Part shown: one piece after another, positions 25,152 to 35,013 of the stretch | How positions within the stretch are numbered: the first letter of the stretch is position 1 | Layout of the letters: every line of letters starts with the position of its first letter | Assembly: GCF_900107725.1 (NCBI RefSeq) | Contig: NZ_FNQO01000001.1 | Location: 1,542,458 to 1,606,457 of the forward strand | Reading direction: 5' to 3' | Length of the DNA: 64,000 nt | Origin: Microbulbifer marinus | GTDB taxonomy: Bacteria; Pseudomonadota; Gammaproteobacteria; Pseudomonadales; Cellvibrionaceae | The notes under the pieces: model-generated | The model's database searches: none | Seen by the model: only the letters and a program-made list of their open reading frames with translations | What the model was told of the DNA's origin: nothing | Translations under genes and position numbers: made by a program

Positions 25152-26521
25152 ATGCCACTCAGTCCGTTGTCCCGCTCAATGGCGCCGATCAGGGCCGCCA
25201 GCTCCTTCTGTACTTCCTGGCAGTGGCTGTGGATGGCCGCCATGGAATCCGCGTAGGCCTGGTCTAGTTCCCCGAGAGTCTGGTCGAATGCGGACAGATC
25301 ACACTTGTGCTGCTCCAGACCGGTGGTATTCAGCTTGGGCAGCTTGTCCAGCTCGAAGCGCAGCAACTCGCCGAAATAGGCCGCCCGGCGGTTCATCATT
25401 CGCGCCGAGTAGGACTGGTAATAGCGGACCAGCTCATCCAGCAGTCCCTGCGCCTTGACGATATCCTCCTCGTAGTGATTGCGGATCTCCTCACTGCGCT
25501 CGATGCTGGACTTGAAGCTGATGTACTGGGATCGAATCTCTCGCTCCTTGTCGGAAAGTTCCTGCTGGGACTGCTCGGCCACACCGTTGATCTCCTCGAT
25601 GGCCTCCGCACAGCTCCTGGCCCACTGGTCCTGCAGATTCGTCACCCTCCGGGTCATGGCGGTGTAGCCGGGATAGCGGTCATCCACCACGAAGAATTTC
25701 GCCGTCAGCAGTATCAGCGCAATGCCGCTGACGATGACCATAATCCAGGAATTGAAATCGTGAATACCGAAGGGATCCCCCCACAGGTTCAGCACCGCCA
25801 GCTTGGAGGCGATGAAGGGATTCACTTCCAGTGCCTCGCGATAGTGGCCGACGCCGAGCACGAACGCCGTGGCCAGCGCGCCGATCGCCGCAAACACCAG
25901 CAGTGCACACAGTTTGCGGGCGATATTGCGGTGAAAACTGTTTCTGAGGGCGACCGCGGCGAAAGCGGCCAGGCCGAGATTGACCAGGGAAATGATAAAC
26001 GCCTGGAAGAAACCGCCTACCAGTCCCAACTCACTACCCTTGGACAGAAAAAAGGAGTTCAGTGCGGTCTCGAAAATAACGATAAAAAAGATGATCGAGT
26101 AATGCAGGATTTTTGATTCCCGGTAGATGGCATCCCGGGTCAGGCCGTTCCTGTGCCGGAATATTTCGAGATCCGTACGCACGGATGCAAGCTCCTTGGC
26201 CGCCCTCTTCAGGTCCTGGGAAATGACCGCGAAGCGGCTGCCAACTCTCTTGCGGATGGTGCTTTCTGTACTCTTGATTTCCTGATACAGCTGGCGGATA
26301 CCCACTTCGTTGCGGGCCTCGACCTGCTCATCGAGCTGCTCCTGCCTGCCCTCGTGGACCTTGCCAATGATCTCCCGCAGCACATAGGAGCGCAGGCTTT
26401 CCTCGCTCTCGGTATGGCTGTCGCGGTCGATCTCGGGAATGCCTGCCTTGACGTCGCGTTCTACACGCTCTTCTAGTCGGAGGGCGGAAATTGCGGCTTT
26501 GGTTGCCGGGATTGAGGTCAT
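25148..26521 (-). CDS. Four-helix membrane protein with flanking coiled coils, unrecognised
   Basis: A 457-residue protein. Residues 1-135 are highly charged and helical (ESLRSYVLREIIGKVHEGRQ, then TESTIRKRVGSRFAVI), consistent with a coiled coil. Four hydrophobic segments follow at about 139-159, 169-192, 204-224 and 257-279. A second long charged helical region fills 290-457 (EQSQQELSDKEREIRSQYIS, SSIERSEEIRNHYEE). Both coiled-coil ends should lie on the same side of the membrane. The ATG at 26521 is preceded by AGGTGAAG. It overlaps the vWA-like gene and is probably its partner in a membrane complex. No family is recognised; mechanosensing, envelope stress or phage defence are possible but unproven. 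Confidence 0.65.
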   Translation of the reverse strand: MTSIPATKAAISALRLEERVERDVKAGIPEIDRDSHTESEESLRSYVLREIIGKVHEGRQEQLDEQVEARNEVGIRQLYQEIKSTESTIRKRVGSRFAVISQDLKRAAKELASVRTDLEIFRHRNGLTRDAIYRESKILHYSIIFFIVIFETALNSFFLSKGSELGLVGGFFQAFIISLVNLGLAAFAAVALRNSFHRNIARKLCALLVFAAIGALATAFVLGVGHYREALEVNPFIASKLAVLNLWGDPFGIHDFNSWIMVIVSGIALILLTAKFFVVDDRYPGYTAMTRRVTNLQDQWARSCAEAIEEINGVAEQSQQELSDKEREIRSQYISFKSSIERSEEIRNHYEEDIVKAQGLLDELVRYYQSYSARMMNRRAAYFGELLRFELDKLPKLNTTGLEQHKCDLSAFDQTLGELDQAYADSMAAIHSHCQEVQKELAALIGAIERDNGLSGM

Positions 26522-26961
26522 GACTTCACCTAAAAGACATCCACTACATTTAGGTTTTGATTCGGTCTGGCTCTCCGCTGACAGAAATACATCCGTGCGC
26601 TTACCCGCGCAGCTTCAGCTGCCGGCTCGCGGTGCAGCGAAAATTTTCCTTATCTCTCAGAATAGCCGGCCGACAGAAACGCAGGGGCGAATGCGATGAA
26701 CGGTACTGCGAGAGCGGCGCTGGAGAGCTGCTTAAAGTAGAACAAGCCGCCACCGACAGGATTCAGCGGAGTAATGAGGCAGCTATCGCCCTCTCACTTC
26801 CGGGCGGCCGTTGTTGATTGCGCATCGTGCGGGCTGATTTATCCGCCGCTCGTATGGCCCGACAGGTGGAGAAGGCATACCGCCCGCAGTTTGGCCGGGA
26901 AGTATGAATATAAAGTTGGGGAGAACTATGGCGACGGCAGAGCGCCGCCGCGAGTGGACGT
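26522..26961. other. Spacer with no gene seen
   Basis: 440 bp between the DUF1820 gene and the membrane coiled-coil gene, both on the minus strand. It should carry the promoter of the two-gene unit. Short frames exist on both strands but have no ribosome-binding sites or protein-like composition. No terminator hairpin, repeat or operator was recognised. Confidence 0.5.
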
Positions 26962-27294
26962 TTACTCGGGATCTACCGGTGGGCGAATCGGGGTCGGGAA
27001 GGGAAACTTGGTGACCTTGTCGCCTTTTACTTCGACGATCTTGCCCACGCCCTCTTTCTCCACCTCGTCGATGCGCACGATGCTGTGCATCGGGATATAG
27101 GAACGGGTTACAGAGGCAAACTCGTTCTTCAGTTTCTCCTCGCTGGGGTCCACTACCAGCTGCGCCTTTTCGCCAAAGACAAACTCCTCCACCTCGATGA
27201 AGCCATACATATCGCTCTGATAGATGGCCCGGGCGTAGAGCTCGTACACCTGGTTCTGGTTGTGGAAAATGACTTTGTAAATAGGGTTGGCCAT
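26962..27294 (-). CDS. DUF1820 family protein
   Basis: A 110-residue cytoplasmic protein of the DUF1820 family (PF08850), conserved in gammaproteobacteria and often found next to miaB. Characteristic segments are the start MANPIYKVIFHNQNQVYELYAR and a central GFIEVEEFVFGEKAQLVVDPSEEKL, followed by RSYIPMHSIVRIDEVEKEG. It is divergent from miaB, with about 180 bp between the two starts that must hold both promoters. Function is unknown; the conserved LVVDPSEE and HSIVRIDEV suggest a small regulatory or RNA-related role, but that is speculation. Confidence 0.85.
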   Translation of the reverse strand: MANPIYKVIFHNQNQVYELYARAIYQSDMYGFIEVEEFVFGEKAQLVVDPSEEKLKNEFASVTRSYIPMHSIVRIDEVEKEGVGKIVEVKGDKVTKFPFPTPIRPPVDPE

Positions 27295-27475
27295 AGGACT
27301 CTCAGAAAGGGGGCATTACCCCGGCTGGGTTCTCGTCTCAATACGGGCGGTGCCCGAAAAAGCGCGCAAGAATAGCACAGGATTTGCGCAGCTAATATAG
27401 CCGTCTATGCAGTGCCTGACGGTATCGCTATAATGCCCCACCATTTTAATTGACTAGTTTTTGATCAGGCACGAT

Positions 27476-28855
27476 ATGTCCGAAACCACGCCCAAAACCG
27501 GGGTGAAAAAGCTCTATATCAAGACCCACGGCTGTCAGATGAACGAGTACGACTCCGCGCGCATGCGCGACCTGCTCGGCGAATCCCATGCCATGGTGCC
27601 GACCGACGATCCCGAAGAGGCGGACGTACTGCTGGTCAACACCTGTTCTATTCGCGAGAAGGCACAGGAAAAATTGTTCCACCAACTGGGCCGCTGGAAG
27701 CACCTGAAGGAAAAAAATCCCGACCTGGTGATTGGCGTCGGCGGCTGTGTCGCCAGCCAGGAGGGCGAGGCTATCGCCAAGCGCGCTCCCTACGTGGACC
27801 TGATCTTTGGCCCGCAGACCCTGCACCGCCTGCCGGAAATGATGGAGACCAGGCAACAGGACAACGGCGCCATAGTCGTGGACGTGAGCTTCCCTGAGAT
27901 CGAGAAGTTCGATCGTCTGCCGCAGCCGGAGGCAGAAGGCGCGACCGCCTTCGTCTCCATCATGGAGGGCTGCTCCAAGTACTGCACCTTCTGTGTGGTG
28001 CCCTACACCCGCGGCGAGGAAGTCAGCCGCCCGGTGACGGATGTGCTGGAGGAAGTGGCACACCTGGCGGAACAGGGGGTGCGCGAGGTCAACCTGTTGG
28101 GACAGAACGTGAACGCCTACCGCGCCGCCGGCGAAGACGGCCAGATCGTGGACTTTGCCGAGCTGATCACCTATGTCGCGGCCATCGACGGCATCGACCG
28201 CATCCGCTACACCACCTCGCACCCGGTGGAGTTCTCCGATGCGCTGATCGATGTCTACGCGGAAGTGCCGGAGCTGGTGAATCACCTGCACCTGCCGGTA
28301 CAGAGCGGTTCCGACCGCATACTGATGGCGATGAAGCGCGGTCACACCGCACTGGAGTACAAATCCAAGATCCGCCGCCTGAAGAAAATCCGCCCGGATA
28401 TCTGCCTGTCGTCCGACTTTATCATTGGCTTCCCCGGCGAGACCGACAAGGACTTCGAGGACACCATGAAGCTGATCCAGGACGTGGGCTTCGATATCTC
28501 CTTCAGCTTCATCTATTCCCCGCGCCCGGGCACACCGGCGGCGGACCTGCCGGACGACACGCCGGAAGAAGTGAAGAAACAGCGCCTGCAGCTGCTGCAG
28601 CACCGCATCAACCAGCAGGCGGCGGAAATTGCCCGCCGCATGGTGGGCAACACCGAGCGGGTACTAGTGACCGGTGTGTCGAAAAAGGACCCGGGCCAGC
28701 TGCAGGGTCGCACCGAAAATAACCGGGTAGTCAATTTCCGTGCCGACGATCTGGCGCTGATCGGCAAATTCGCCGATGTACTGATCGAGGAGGCGCTGCC
28801 GAACTCATTGCGCGGCAATTTGGTAGCCTCAGAGCTCGATGGCCCGCTGATGTAA
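27476..28855 (+). CDS. miaB: tRNA-2-methylthio-N6-dimethylallyladenosine synthase
   Basis: A radical SAM methylthiotransferase that modifies i6A37 to ms2i6A37 in tRNAs. The 459-residue protein has an N-terminal UPF0004 domain ([19 protein letters not shown]), cluster cysteines in [10 protein letters not shown] and GVGGCVASQ, the radical SAM motif [15 protein letters not shown], and a C-terminal TRAM domain ([20 protein letters not shown]). The ATG at 27476 was preferred; a TTG 15 bases upstream is also in frame but gives no typical sequence. It is followed by the conserved phoH-ybeY-corC-lnt block, as in many gammaproteobacteria. Confidence 0.96.
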   Translation: MSETTPKTGVKKLYIKTHGCQMNEYDSARMRDLLGESHAMVPTDDPEEADVLLVNTCSIREKAQEKLFHQLGRWKHLKEKNPDLVIGVGGCVASQEGEAIAKRAPYVDLIFGPQTLHRLPEMMETRQQDNGAIVVDVSFPEIEKFDRLPQPEAEGATAFVSIMEGCSKYCTFCVVPYTRGEEVSRPVTDVLEEVAHLAEQGVREVNLLGQNVNAYRAAGEDGQIVDFAELITYVAAIDGIDRIRYTTSHPVEFSDALIDVYAEVPELVNHLHLPVQSGSDRILMAMKRGHTALEYKSKIRRLKKIRPDICLSSDFIIGFPGETDKDFEDTMKLIQDVGFDISFSFIYSPRPGTPAADLPDDTPEEVKKQRLQLLQHRINQQAAEIARRMVGNTERVLVTGVSKKDPGQLQGRTENNRVVNFRADDLALIGKFADVLIEEALPNSLRGNLVASELDGPLM

Positions 28856-28871
28856 GCCTATCTACCCAATC

Positions 28872-28898
28872 ACGGGAGCGGTGACGCGCCGCTCCCGT
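28872..28898 (+). other. Stem-loop after miaB
   Basis: ACGGGAGCGG (28872-28881) and CCGCTCCCGT (28889-28898) form a perfect 10-bp stem with a 7-nt loop, 16 bp past the miaB stop. No T-run follows, so it may end transcription weakly or protect the mRNA 3' end. Confidence 0.65.
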
Positions 28899-28967
28899 CC
28901 GCTACGCCAAGGCAAGTATTCCCGGTTCTGTAATACCAACCCGTTATAAAGGCTATATAAGGTTAGA

Positions 28968-29012
28968 ACCCATTTGTCGCACTCTACCCTTTCCCCTACT
29001 GGGAAAATGGGT
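28968..29012 (+). other. Nested stem-loop in the phoH leader
   Basis: The outer arms ACCCAT (28968-28973) and ATGGGT (29007-29012) enclose an inner hairpin, TTTCCC (28990-28995) with GGGAAA (29001-29006), just upstream of the phoH ribosome-binding site. No regulator is known to me for this structure, and chance pairing is possible. Confidence 0.35.
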
Positions 29013-29058
29013 ATACCCTAGCAGTGAAACCCCCAGATAAAGGTGCACGGAAACCAAT

Positions 29059-30087
29059 TTGGAAACTCATACTCTCGCTCACAGTATCACTCTTGAGCCC
29101 AACGACGCCCGCCGCCTGGCCAACCTCTGTGGCCAATTCGATCAACACCTGCGCCAGATTGAACAGCGATTGGATATCGAGATCCGCAATCGCGGCAATC
29201 AGTTTGCCTTTTACGGAGAGCCCAAGTCCGCCCGCGCCGCCGGTGAACTGCTGAGTTCCCTGTACAAGGAGACGGGGACACGGGATCACCTGACGCCGGA
29301 CGAGATTCACCTGGCCCTGCAGCAGGCCGGTGTCGAGGAGCTTCTGAACAAGAACGACGCGAGTGAGAGCGGCGAGGCGGAGCAGGTAGTACTGATCCGC
29401 ACCAAGAAGTGCTCCGTGCGCCCCCGCGGCCTGAACCAGCGCAAATACGTGCGCGCGGTACAGACCAACGACATCAATTTCGGTGTCGGCCCGGCCGGTA
29501 CCGGCAAGACCTATCTCGCCGTAGCCTGTGCGGTGGAGGCGCTGCTGAAGGATCAGGTCGAGCGCATCCTGCTGGTGCGTCCGGCCGTGGAGGCGGGCGA
29601 AAAGCTCGGCTTCCTGCCCGGCGACCTGAGCCAGAAGGTGGATCCCTATCTGCGCCCCCTGTACGACGCCCTCTATGAAATGCTCGGGTTCGAGACAGTC
29701 GGCAAGCTGATCGAGCGCAATGTCATCGAAGTGGCGCCGCTCGCCTATATGCGCGGCCGCACGCTGAACAACGCCTTCGTGATCCTCGACGAGAGCCAGA
29801 ACACCACCCGCGAGCAGATGAAAATGTTCCTGACCCGGATCGGTTTCGGCTCCACCGCGGTGATCACCGGCGACCCGAGCCAGGTCGACCTGCCCCGCGG
29901 ACAGGCCTCCGGCCTGCGCCACGCCATCGAGGTGCTCGGCAAGGTCAACGGCATCAGCTTCACCCATTTCGGTGCCAAGGACGTGGTGCGCCACCCGCTG
30001 GTACAGCGCATCGTCGAAGCCTACGACATCCACGAGGCAGAGCGCGAGGCGATGTCGGCGGCCAAACCGGATGAAGACGCGGCCTGA
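29059..30087 (+). CDS. ybeZ: PhoH-like ATPase (YbeZ)
   Basis: A 342-residue cytoplasmic ATPase linked to rRNA maturation together with YbeY. The N-terminal segment [20 protein letters not shown] is typical of YbeZ; Walker A is GPAGTGKT (144-151) and Walker B is [11 protein letters not shown], followed by [11 protein letters not shown]. The only usable start is TTG at 29059, because an in-frame stop lies 21 bases upstream and the family N-terminus is already complete; AGGTG lies at 29041-29045. It is the first gene of the ybeZ-ybeY-corC cluster, with 18 bp to ybeY. Confidence 0.93.
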   Translation: METHTLAHSITLEPNDARRLANLCGQFDQHLRQIEQRLDIEIRNRGNQFAFYGEPKSARAAGELLSSLYKETGTRDHLTPDEIHLALQQAGVEELLNKNDASESGEAEQVVLIRTKKCSVRPRGLNQRKYVRAVQTNDINFGVGPAGTGKTYLAVACAVEALLKDQVERILLVRPAVEAGEKLGFLPGDLSQKVDPYLRPLYDALYEMLGFETVGKLIERNVIEVAPLAYMRGRTLNNAFVILDESQNTTREQMKMFLTRIGFGSTAVITGDPSQVDLPRGQASGLRHAIEVLGKVNGISFTHFGAKDVVRHPLVQRIVEAYDIHEAEREAMSAAKPDEDAA

Positions 30088-30105
30088 GGCCAGCGTTCGA
30101 GCGCC

Positions 30106-30579
30106 ATGATCGATTTACATCTCGACGTGCAGCGGGCCAGCCGCTGCACCGACCTCCCCTCCGACGACAGTATCCACACCTGGGTCGCGGCCGCCCTCTC
30201 GGGACGCCGCGATACCGCGGAACTGGCGGTGCGTATCGTCGACGAGGAGGAGAGCCGCCAGCTCAACAGCCAGTACCGCGGCAAGGACAAACCGACCAAT
30301 GTTCTGTCCTTCCCCGCCGAGCTTCCGGAGGACCTGGATCTCCCACTACTCGGGGATCTTGTGATCTGTGCCCCTGTTGTGGCTCAGGAGGCGGAGCAAC
30401 AGCGCAAAGCGCCTTCTGCGCACTGGGCACATATGGTGGTCCATGGCACACTGCATCTCCTCGGTTACGACCATATCGAAGACACCGACGCAGAGGTGAT
30501 GGAAAAGCTGGAAGCAGGCCTGCTGGCGGGTCTCGGTTTTGCGGACCCCTATGCCCCCGCGGAAGAATTGAAGGAATAA
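30106..30579 (+). CDS. ybeY: Endoribonuclease YbeY
   Basis: A zinc-dependent single-strand RNase needed for 16S rRNA 3'-end maturation and ribosome quality control. The 157-residue protein has the family zinc motif with His113, His117 and His123 ([11 protein letters not shown]), and the earlier segment [11 protein letters not shown]. It lies between ybeZ and corC in the usual order, 18 bp after ybeZ. Confidence 0.95.
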   Translation: MIDLHLDVQRASRCTDLPSDDSIHTWVAAALSGRRDTAELAVRIVDEEESRQLNSQYRGKDKPTNVLSFPAELPEDLDLPLLGDLVICAPVVAQEAEQQRKAPSAHWAHMVVHGTLHLLGYDHIEDTDAEVMEKLEAGLLAGLGFADPYAPAEELKE

Positions 30580-30653
30580 CAGCGCACGTACCGTTGAAGC
30601 AGTACAGCCACCCAGCGCTACAGACTAGAGTACAGACGAGAGAAAACCGGAGC

Positions 30654-31550
30654 ATGGCCACTTCCATGACCACAGACGAACCCCCAAGTAGTCAGTCATC
30701 CAGCAAGTCCCGATCGGGCGAGAAGAACTGGCTCGAGCGACTATTCGGCGCTTTTTCCGCCGAACCCAAGTCCCGCGACGAACTGCTGGATATCATCAAG
30801 GATGCCGCGGACAACAAGCTGGTAGACGCGGAGGCCCTGTCCATCATCGAGGGCGCGCTGGATGTCTCCAGCCAGCAGGTGCGCGAGATCATGATCCCCC
30901 GCTCGCAGATGGTGGTGGTCAGCCTGCAGGACAAGCCCGAGGAGTTCCTGCCGAAAATCATCGAGTCCGGCCACTCCCGTTTCCCGGTGATCGGCGAGAG
31001 TATCGATGACATCCGCGGTATTCTGCTGGCCAAAGACCTGCTGCCGCTGGTGCTCAAGGGCCTGGAAGAATTCCAGCTCGAAGATATTATCCGTCCGGCC
31101 AATATCATCCCCGAGAGCAAGCGCCTCAATATCCTGTTGCGGGAATTCCGCGAAAACCGCTACCACATGGCCGTCGTGATTGACGAATACGGCGGTGTCT
31201 CCGGCGTGGTCACCATCGAAGATATTCTCGAGGAAATCGTCGGCGAAATTGAAGACGAGACCGATGAGGAAGAGGCGGACAGCTTTATCCGCAAAGTCGG
31301 TGACAACGACTTTATCGTCAAGGCGCTGACACCGATCGAAGAATTCAACGAGTACTTCGACTGCGAACTCAGCGAAGAGGAGTTCGATACCATCGGCGGC
31401 CTGATCATGCAGTCCTTCGGTCACCTGCCGGGACGCGACGAGAGCACCCGCCTGGGCGACTTTATGTTCCGGGTGCTCTATGCGGACAACCGCCAGATTC
31501 ACCTGCTGCGGGTCAGCCGTAAGGAAAGACCGCCAGAGGAAGAAACCTGA
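30654..31550 (+). CDS. corC: CorC/HlyC-type CBS-domain transporter-associated protein
   Basis: A 298-residue protein of the CorC (YbeX) family, implicated in Mg2+/Co2+ efflux and lately in ribosome maturation. It carries two CBS domains (IMIPRSQMVVVSLQD with FPVIGESIDDIRGILLAKDL, then NRYHMAVVIDEYGGVSGVVT) and a C-terminal CorC_HlyC domain (FDTIGGLIMQSFGHLPGRDE). The N-terminal 25 residues are Ser-rich and disordered. The ATG at 30654 was chosen because an earlier in-frame start adds 20 residues that do not resemble the family. A terminator follows the gene at about 31645. Confidence 0.92.
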   Translation: MATSMTTDEPPSSQSSSKSRSGEKNWLERLFGAFSAEPKSRDELLDIIKDAADNKLVDAEALSIIEGALDVSSQQVREIMIPRSQMVVVSLQDKPEEFLPKIIESGHSRFPVIGESIDDIRGILLAKDLLPLVLKGLEEFQLEDIIRPANIIPESKRLNILLREFRENRYHMAVVIDEYGGVSGVVTIEDILEEIVGEIEDETDEEEADSFIRKVGDNDFIVKALTPIEEFNEYFDCELSEEEFDTIGGLIMQSFGHLPGRDESTRLGDFMFRVLYADNRQIHLLRVSRKERPPEEET

Positions 31551-31644
31551 CCTCGGGAAACTGAACTCCGCAACAGATCTCCGGACTAAGTGACCCGGGT
31601 ACTGATGCCGGACCCCTTGCGCCCCGTCCGCAGAGGAGTACCGC

Positions 31645-31675
31645 GAAGCCCCGCTGGCGGGGCTTCTTGCTTTTT
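31645..31675 (+). terminator. Intrinsic terminator between corC and lnt
   Basis: GAAGCCCC (31645-31652) and GGGGCTTC (31659-31666) pair, and G31653 with C31658 extends the stem; TTGCTTTTT follows. It ends the ybeZ-ybeY-corC unit and shows that lnt does not begin upstream at 31590, although that frame is open. Confidence 0.85.
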
Positions 31676-31724
31676 CCCGGCAGCAGTACCGCTCAAGTGC
31701 AAAGATGACCCGACGAAACCGATA

Positions 31725-33290
31725 ATGCACAGACTACTCTTTCCCCTCGCCAGCGCTGCTGCTGGCGGCCTGATGACACTCTCTCTGGCCCCCTACGATT
31801 TCTGGATGTGCGGCCTGCTGTCGCTGTCCGCCCTGGCCTGGCTGTTGCTGCGTGCATCCGGCGGACAGCCGCTGCGCGGCCGCAGTGCATGGTGGATCGC
31901 CTTCTGTTACGGTCTGGGGCTCTTCGGCACCGGCGGCTCCTGGGTCTATGTCTCCATCACCGAATTCGGCAACTCCTCGGTGCCATTGGGACTGGCGCTG
32001 ACCGGCGGTTTCGTCGCCATCATGGCGCTGTTACTGGCGCTGCCCTTTTACCTGCTCGGGCGATTTACCAACCACACCACCGGCTTCGCGCTCGCCTTTG
32101 CCGCGCTCTGGTTTATCAGCGAATGGCTGCGCACCTGGATCTTTACCGGCTTCCCGTGGCTGTTTGCCGGCTACGGCCATATCGACACCTGGCTGTCCGG
32201 CTGGGCGCCGGTGTTAAGTGTCTACGGTATCGGACTGTTGTTGGCCTTCACCGCGGCGGTCATCGCCCTCGCCGCAACCGGGCGCCTGGCGCCATTCCGC
32301 CAGGGTGCCACTCTGGCTCTGATCGGAGCGGCGTTGCTGCCGTGGCCCCTGGGCGCACTGCTGGCGCAGGTGGAGTGGACCCAGCCGGACGGCAAGGAAA
32401 TCACCATCGGACTGGTGCAAGCCAATATCCCCCAGGACAAGAAGTGGCTACCGGAATTCCGCGGTGAGACCATCAGCCGCTACCAGGACGGCACTCGCGC
32501 GCTGAGCGAACAGGGTGTCGACGTCATCATCTGGCCCGAGGCGGCGCTGCCGCTGCTCTACGGCCAGGCGCCGAACCTGATGCAGGCGCTGCAACGCAAC
32601 GCCGAACAGACCCGGATAGACCTGATCAGCGGTGTACTCTACGACCGCGAGGACAACAGTGCCGAACGCCGCCGCGTGATCCACAACTCCGCCGCTGTCT
32701 TCGGCCGCAGTCCGAGCGTCTATCACAAGCGCCACCTGGTACCGTTCGGAGAATATGTACCGCTTGAAGACTGGATCCGCGGGACCATCGAATTCTTCGA
32801 CCTGCCCACCTCCTTCATTCGCCCGGGTGCAGAGGGTCAGCAACCGCTGAGCGCGGGTGGCGTCAGCTGGGCGCCGCTGATCTGTTACGAGATCGTCTAT
32901 CCGCGCCTGGTCGCCAATACCGCCCTGCCGGCCCAGGTGCTGCTTACCATCAGTAATGACGCCTGGTTCGGGGACTCCATCGGCCCGCTGCAGCACATGC
33001 AAATGGCGCAGATGCGCGCGCTGGAAACCGGCCGCTATCTAGTGCGCGCGACCAACACCGGGGTGACCGCCATCGTCGATCCAAGCGGCCGCATTGTGGA
33101 AAAACTGCCTCAATTCGAACGTGCCAATATGGTGGGAACAATAACTGCGAGGCACGGCGCTACGCCGTTTATGCTGGCGGGTATATCGCTGGTGTTCGCC
33201 CTGGCGCTGCCGATGCTCGCCGCGGCGACACTGCTACGACGCAAAAGAAGTGCACAGGCGAACATCGCTATCGGCCAGGCCGCCGACTGA
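31725..33290 (+). CDS. lnt: Apolipoprotein N-acyltransferase
   Basis: Adds the third acyl chain to the N-terminal cysteine of lipoproteins at the outer face of the inner membrane. The 521-residue protein starts with several hydrophobic segments (residues 1-230) followed by a CN-hydrolase domain. The catalytic triad is visible as Glu in WPEAALPLL, Lys in YHKRHLVPFGEYVP and Cys in ICYEIVYP. The ATG at 31725 was chosen; the frame is open for 135 bases before it, but that part contains the terminator of corC and no family sequence. It serves the LptE, DUF6279 and DUF2799-type lipoproteins also coded here. Confidence 0.95.
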   Translation: MHRLLFPLASAAAGGLMTLSLAPYDFWMCGLLSLSALAWLLLRASGGQPLRGRSAWWIAFCYGLGLFGTGGSWVYVSITEFGNSSVPLGLALTGGFVAIMALLLALPFYLLGRFTNHTTGFALAFAALWFISEWLRTWIFTGFPWLFAGYGHIDTWLSGWAPVLSVYGIGLLLAFTAAVIALAATGRLAPFRQGATLALIGAALLPWPLGALLAQVEWTQPDGKEITIGLVQANIPQDKKWLPEFRGETISRYQDGTRALSEQGVDVIIWPEAALPLLYGQAPNLMQALQRNAEQTRIDLISGVLYDREDNSAERRRVIHNSAAVFGRSPSVYHKRHLVPFGEYVPLEDWIRGTIEFFDLPTSFIRPGAEGQQPLSAGGVSWAPLICYEIVYPRLVANTALPAQVLLTISNDAWFGDSIGPLQHMQMAQMRALETGRYLVRATNTGVTAIVDPSGRIVEKLPQFERANMVGTITARHGATPFMLAGISLVFALALPMLAAATLLRRKRSAQANIAIGQAAD

Positions 33291-33493
33291 CAACGCCCGG
33301 CACCCCGCCGTGCCGCCGCACAAGGGCGCGGCATTTCACCCTCACCCCCACGGATATCACCTAAACTCCGCTGTATTTGTGCCCGAGCCGGCTTCCGGTC
33401 TCGGGCTGCTACTATGTATGCCGTAACCGCGAGCAAATTCGCATTTGGAAAAAGCGGATACACTGACTGGAGCATGGCAAGGATGCCTACCCT

Positions 33494-34411
33494 ATGCATT
33501 GTTTAATCAGCGGCGGCACCGGTCTGATTGGCCGGCTGTTCTGCCAGCAGTGGCTGGCCCGGGGCGACACGCTGACCGTGTTGAGCCGCCAACCCGACAA
33601 GGTGCGAAAACTGTGCGGTGAAAAGGCACAGGCCTGCCGCGAGCCTCAGGAAGTCGACACGCCGGTTGACGTGGTGGTGAACCTCGCGGGCGAACCGATC
33701 ACCCACCGCTGGACAGAGAAGCGCCGAGAACAGATTCGCAATTCGCGCCTGCGCATCACCGACAAGCTGGTACGCTGGTCCCTTTCCCAGGCCCCACGGC
33801 CGCGCTACTTCCTGTCCGGCTCGGCGGTCGGCTATTACGGAGATCGCGGTGGCGACCTGCTGCGGGAAAGCAGCCCTCCCGGCGGCGGCTTCGCCGCGCA
33901 ACTGTGCCGGGACTGGGAGGCCGCCACTCTGCCCCTGCAACAGGCGGGTATCTGCGTCGGCATCATGCGCACCGCCATCGTCCTCTCCACCCGCGGCGGC
34001 GCCCTGGCGCAGATGCTGCCGGCATTCCGCCTGGGCCTCGGCGGCCCGATGAGTTCCGGCGAGCAATGGATGAGCTGGATTCACGAGGACGATATTGTCG
34101 GGCTGATGCTGCACGCCATCGACCGACACCTGTGCGTGCCATTCAACGCCTGTGCGCCCGAAGCGGTGACCAACAACAGCTTCGCCCGCCTGCTGGCCAA
34201 GCAGCTGCACCGACCGAGCCTGCTGCGCACGCCGGCGTGGTTGCTGAAACTGATGTTCGGGGAGATGGCAGAAGAGCTGCTGCTCGCCAGCCAGAGGATG
34301 GAACCGCGCACCGCGCTCGACAGCGGCTACAGCTTCCAGTTTCCAACGCTGGAGCAGGCCCTCGCGGACCTGTTGCCGGGTAACGGCCACGCCAACAAGG
34401 CGCGGGTCTAG
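33494..34411 (+). CDS. TIGR01777-type NAD-dependent epimerase (YfcH-like)
   Basis: A 305-residue member of the extended SDR family TIGR01777 (E. coli YfcH; cell-division/SulA-related in old annotation). The NAD motif GGTGLIG lies at residues 6-12; further family segments are VVNLAGEPITHRWTEKRREQ, RYFLSGSAVGYYGDRGG and FRLGLGGPMSSGEQWMSWIHEDD, followed by FNACAPEAVTNNSFAR. The active-site Tyr is in GYYGDRG. The substrate is unknown in all members I recall. It is a single plus-strand gene after lnt. Confidence 0.88.
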   Translation: MHCLISGGTGLIGRLFCQQWLARGDTLTVLSRQPDKVRKLCGEKAQACREPQEVDTPVDVVVNLAGEPITHRWTEKRREQIRNSRLRITDKLVRWSLSQAPRPRYFLSGSAVGYYGDRGGDLLRESSPPGGGFAAQLCRDWEAATLPLQQAGICVGIMRTAIVLSTRGGALAQMLPAFRLGLGGPMSSGEQWMSWIHEDDIVGLMLHAIDRHLCVPFNACAPEAVTNNSFARLLAKQLHRPSLLRTPAWLLKLMFGEMAEELLLASQRMEPRTALDSGYSFQFPTLEQALADLLPGNGHANKARV

Positions 34412-34467
34412 CGCCGGTCTAGGGGAGCGGACCGAAGGGGATTACCCCGCTCGGCCCTGAGCAGGGC

Positions 34468-34842
34468 CTAGGCGGCCTCTACACTGCGACTCAGCGCCTG
34501 CGACAGATAACGGCGGCCGGATTCGCTGGACACCAGCTCCGCCTTACATTCCATCGGCGCCGAACCGACCCACTGCGCGTGCCAGCGATACCACTGGTGC
34601 TCTTCACCATCGCAGCGCAGCTCGACGAAATCCACTTCCGCCGGATTGATGCGGAACTCCCGCACAATCTGCCCGGCAAACGTCTCGAAATTCTTGCCCA
34701 CCTGCGCGGCACCCTCGCTACCGGCACAGAGGAACACCAGCTCCCGGTCGTCTCGAATCACGCGCTTGAAACCAATCCACACGGCGCGATTGAGGCGGTT
34801 GTGCAGTTGAATGGGGGAAAAAGATGCGGGAATACCCTTCAT
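34468..34842 (-). CDS. Conserved-looking hypothetical protein
   Basis: A 124-residue soluble protein with no signal peptide. The ATG at 34842 (MKGIPASFSPIQLHNRLNR) is preceded by AGAGG at suitable spacing and is preferred to an upstream in-frame start at 34902. Residues look protein-like with alternating hydrophobics (RAVWIGFKRVIRDDRELVFL, VDFVELRCDGEEHQWYRWH) and a C-terminal amphipathic helix. I do not recognise the family. It lies convergent to the epimerase and downstream of ydcF. Confidence 0.6.
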   Translation of the reverse strand: MKGIPASFSPIQLHNRLNRAVWIGFKRVIRDDRELVFLCAGSEGAAQVGKNFETFAGQIVREFRINPAEVDFVELRCDGEEHQWYRWHAQWVGSAPMECKAELVSSESGRRYLSQALSRSVEAA

Positions 34843-35013
34843 CTCAGCGATACCTCTTTTATTGTTATGGTTGCTATCCACAGCCACTGCTCCATATGAC
34901 AATAATCTACGGGCTTATGCTGCTGGGTCAGCCATCTTATGCCCGGTGTGTTTAGCAGACAAGGCTGCATCGTGACCCAAACCCTTTGGGCCGCCACCGC
35001 TCCAAAAGGTTCC

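Noticed and set aside
31590..31724. Upstream start for lnt
   Set aside because: This stretch contains the corC terminator hairpin, and the translated part has no resemblance to Lnt.
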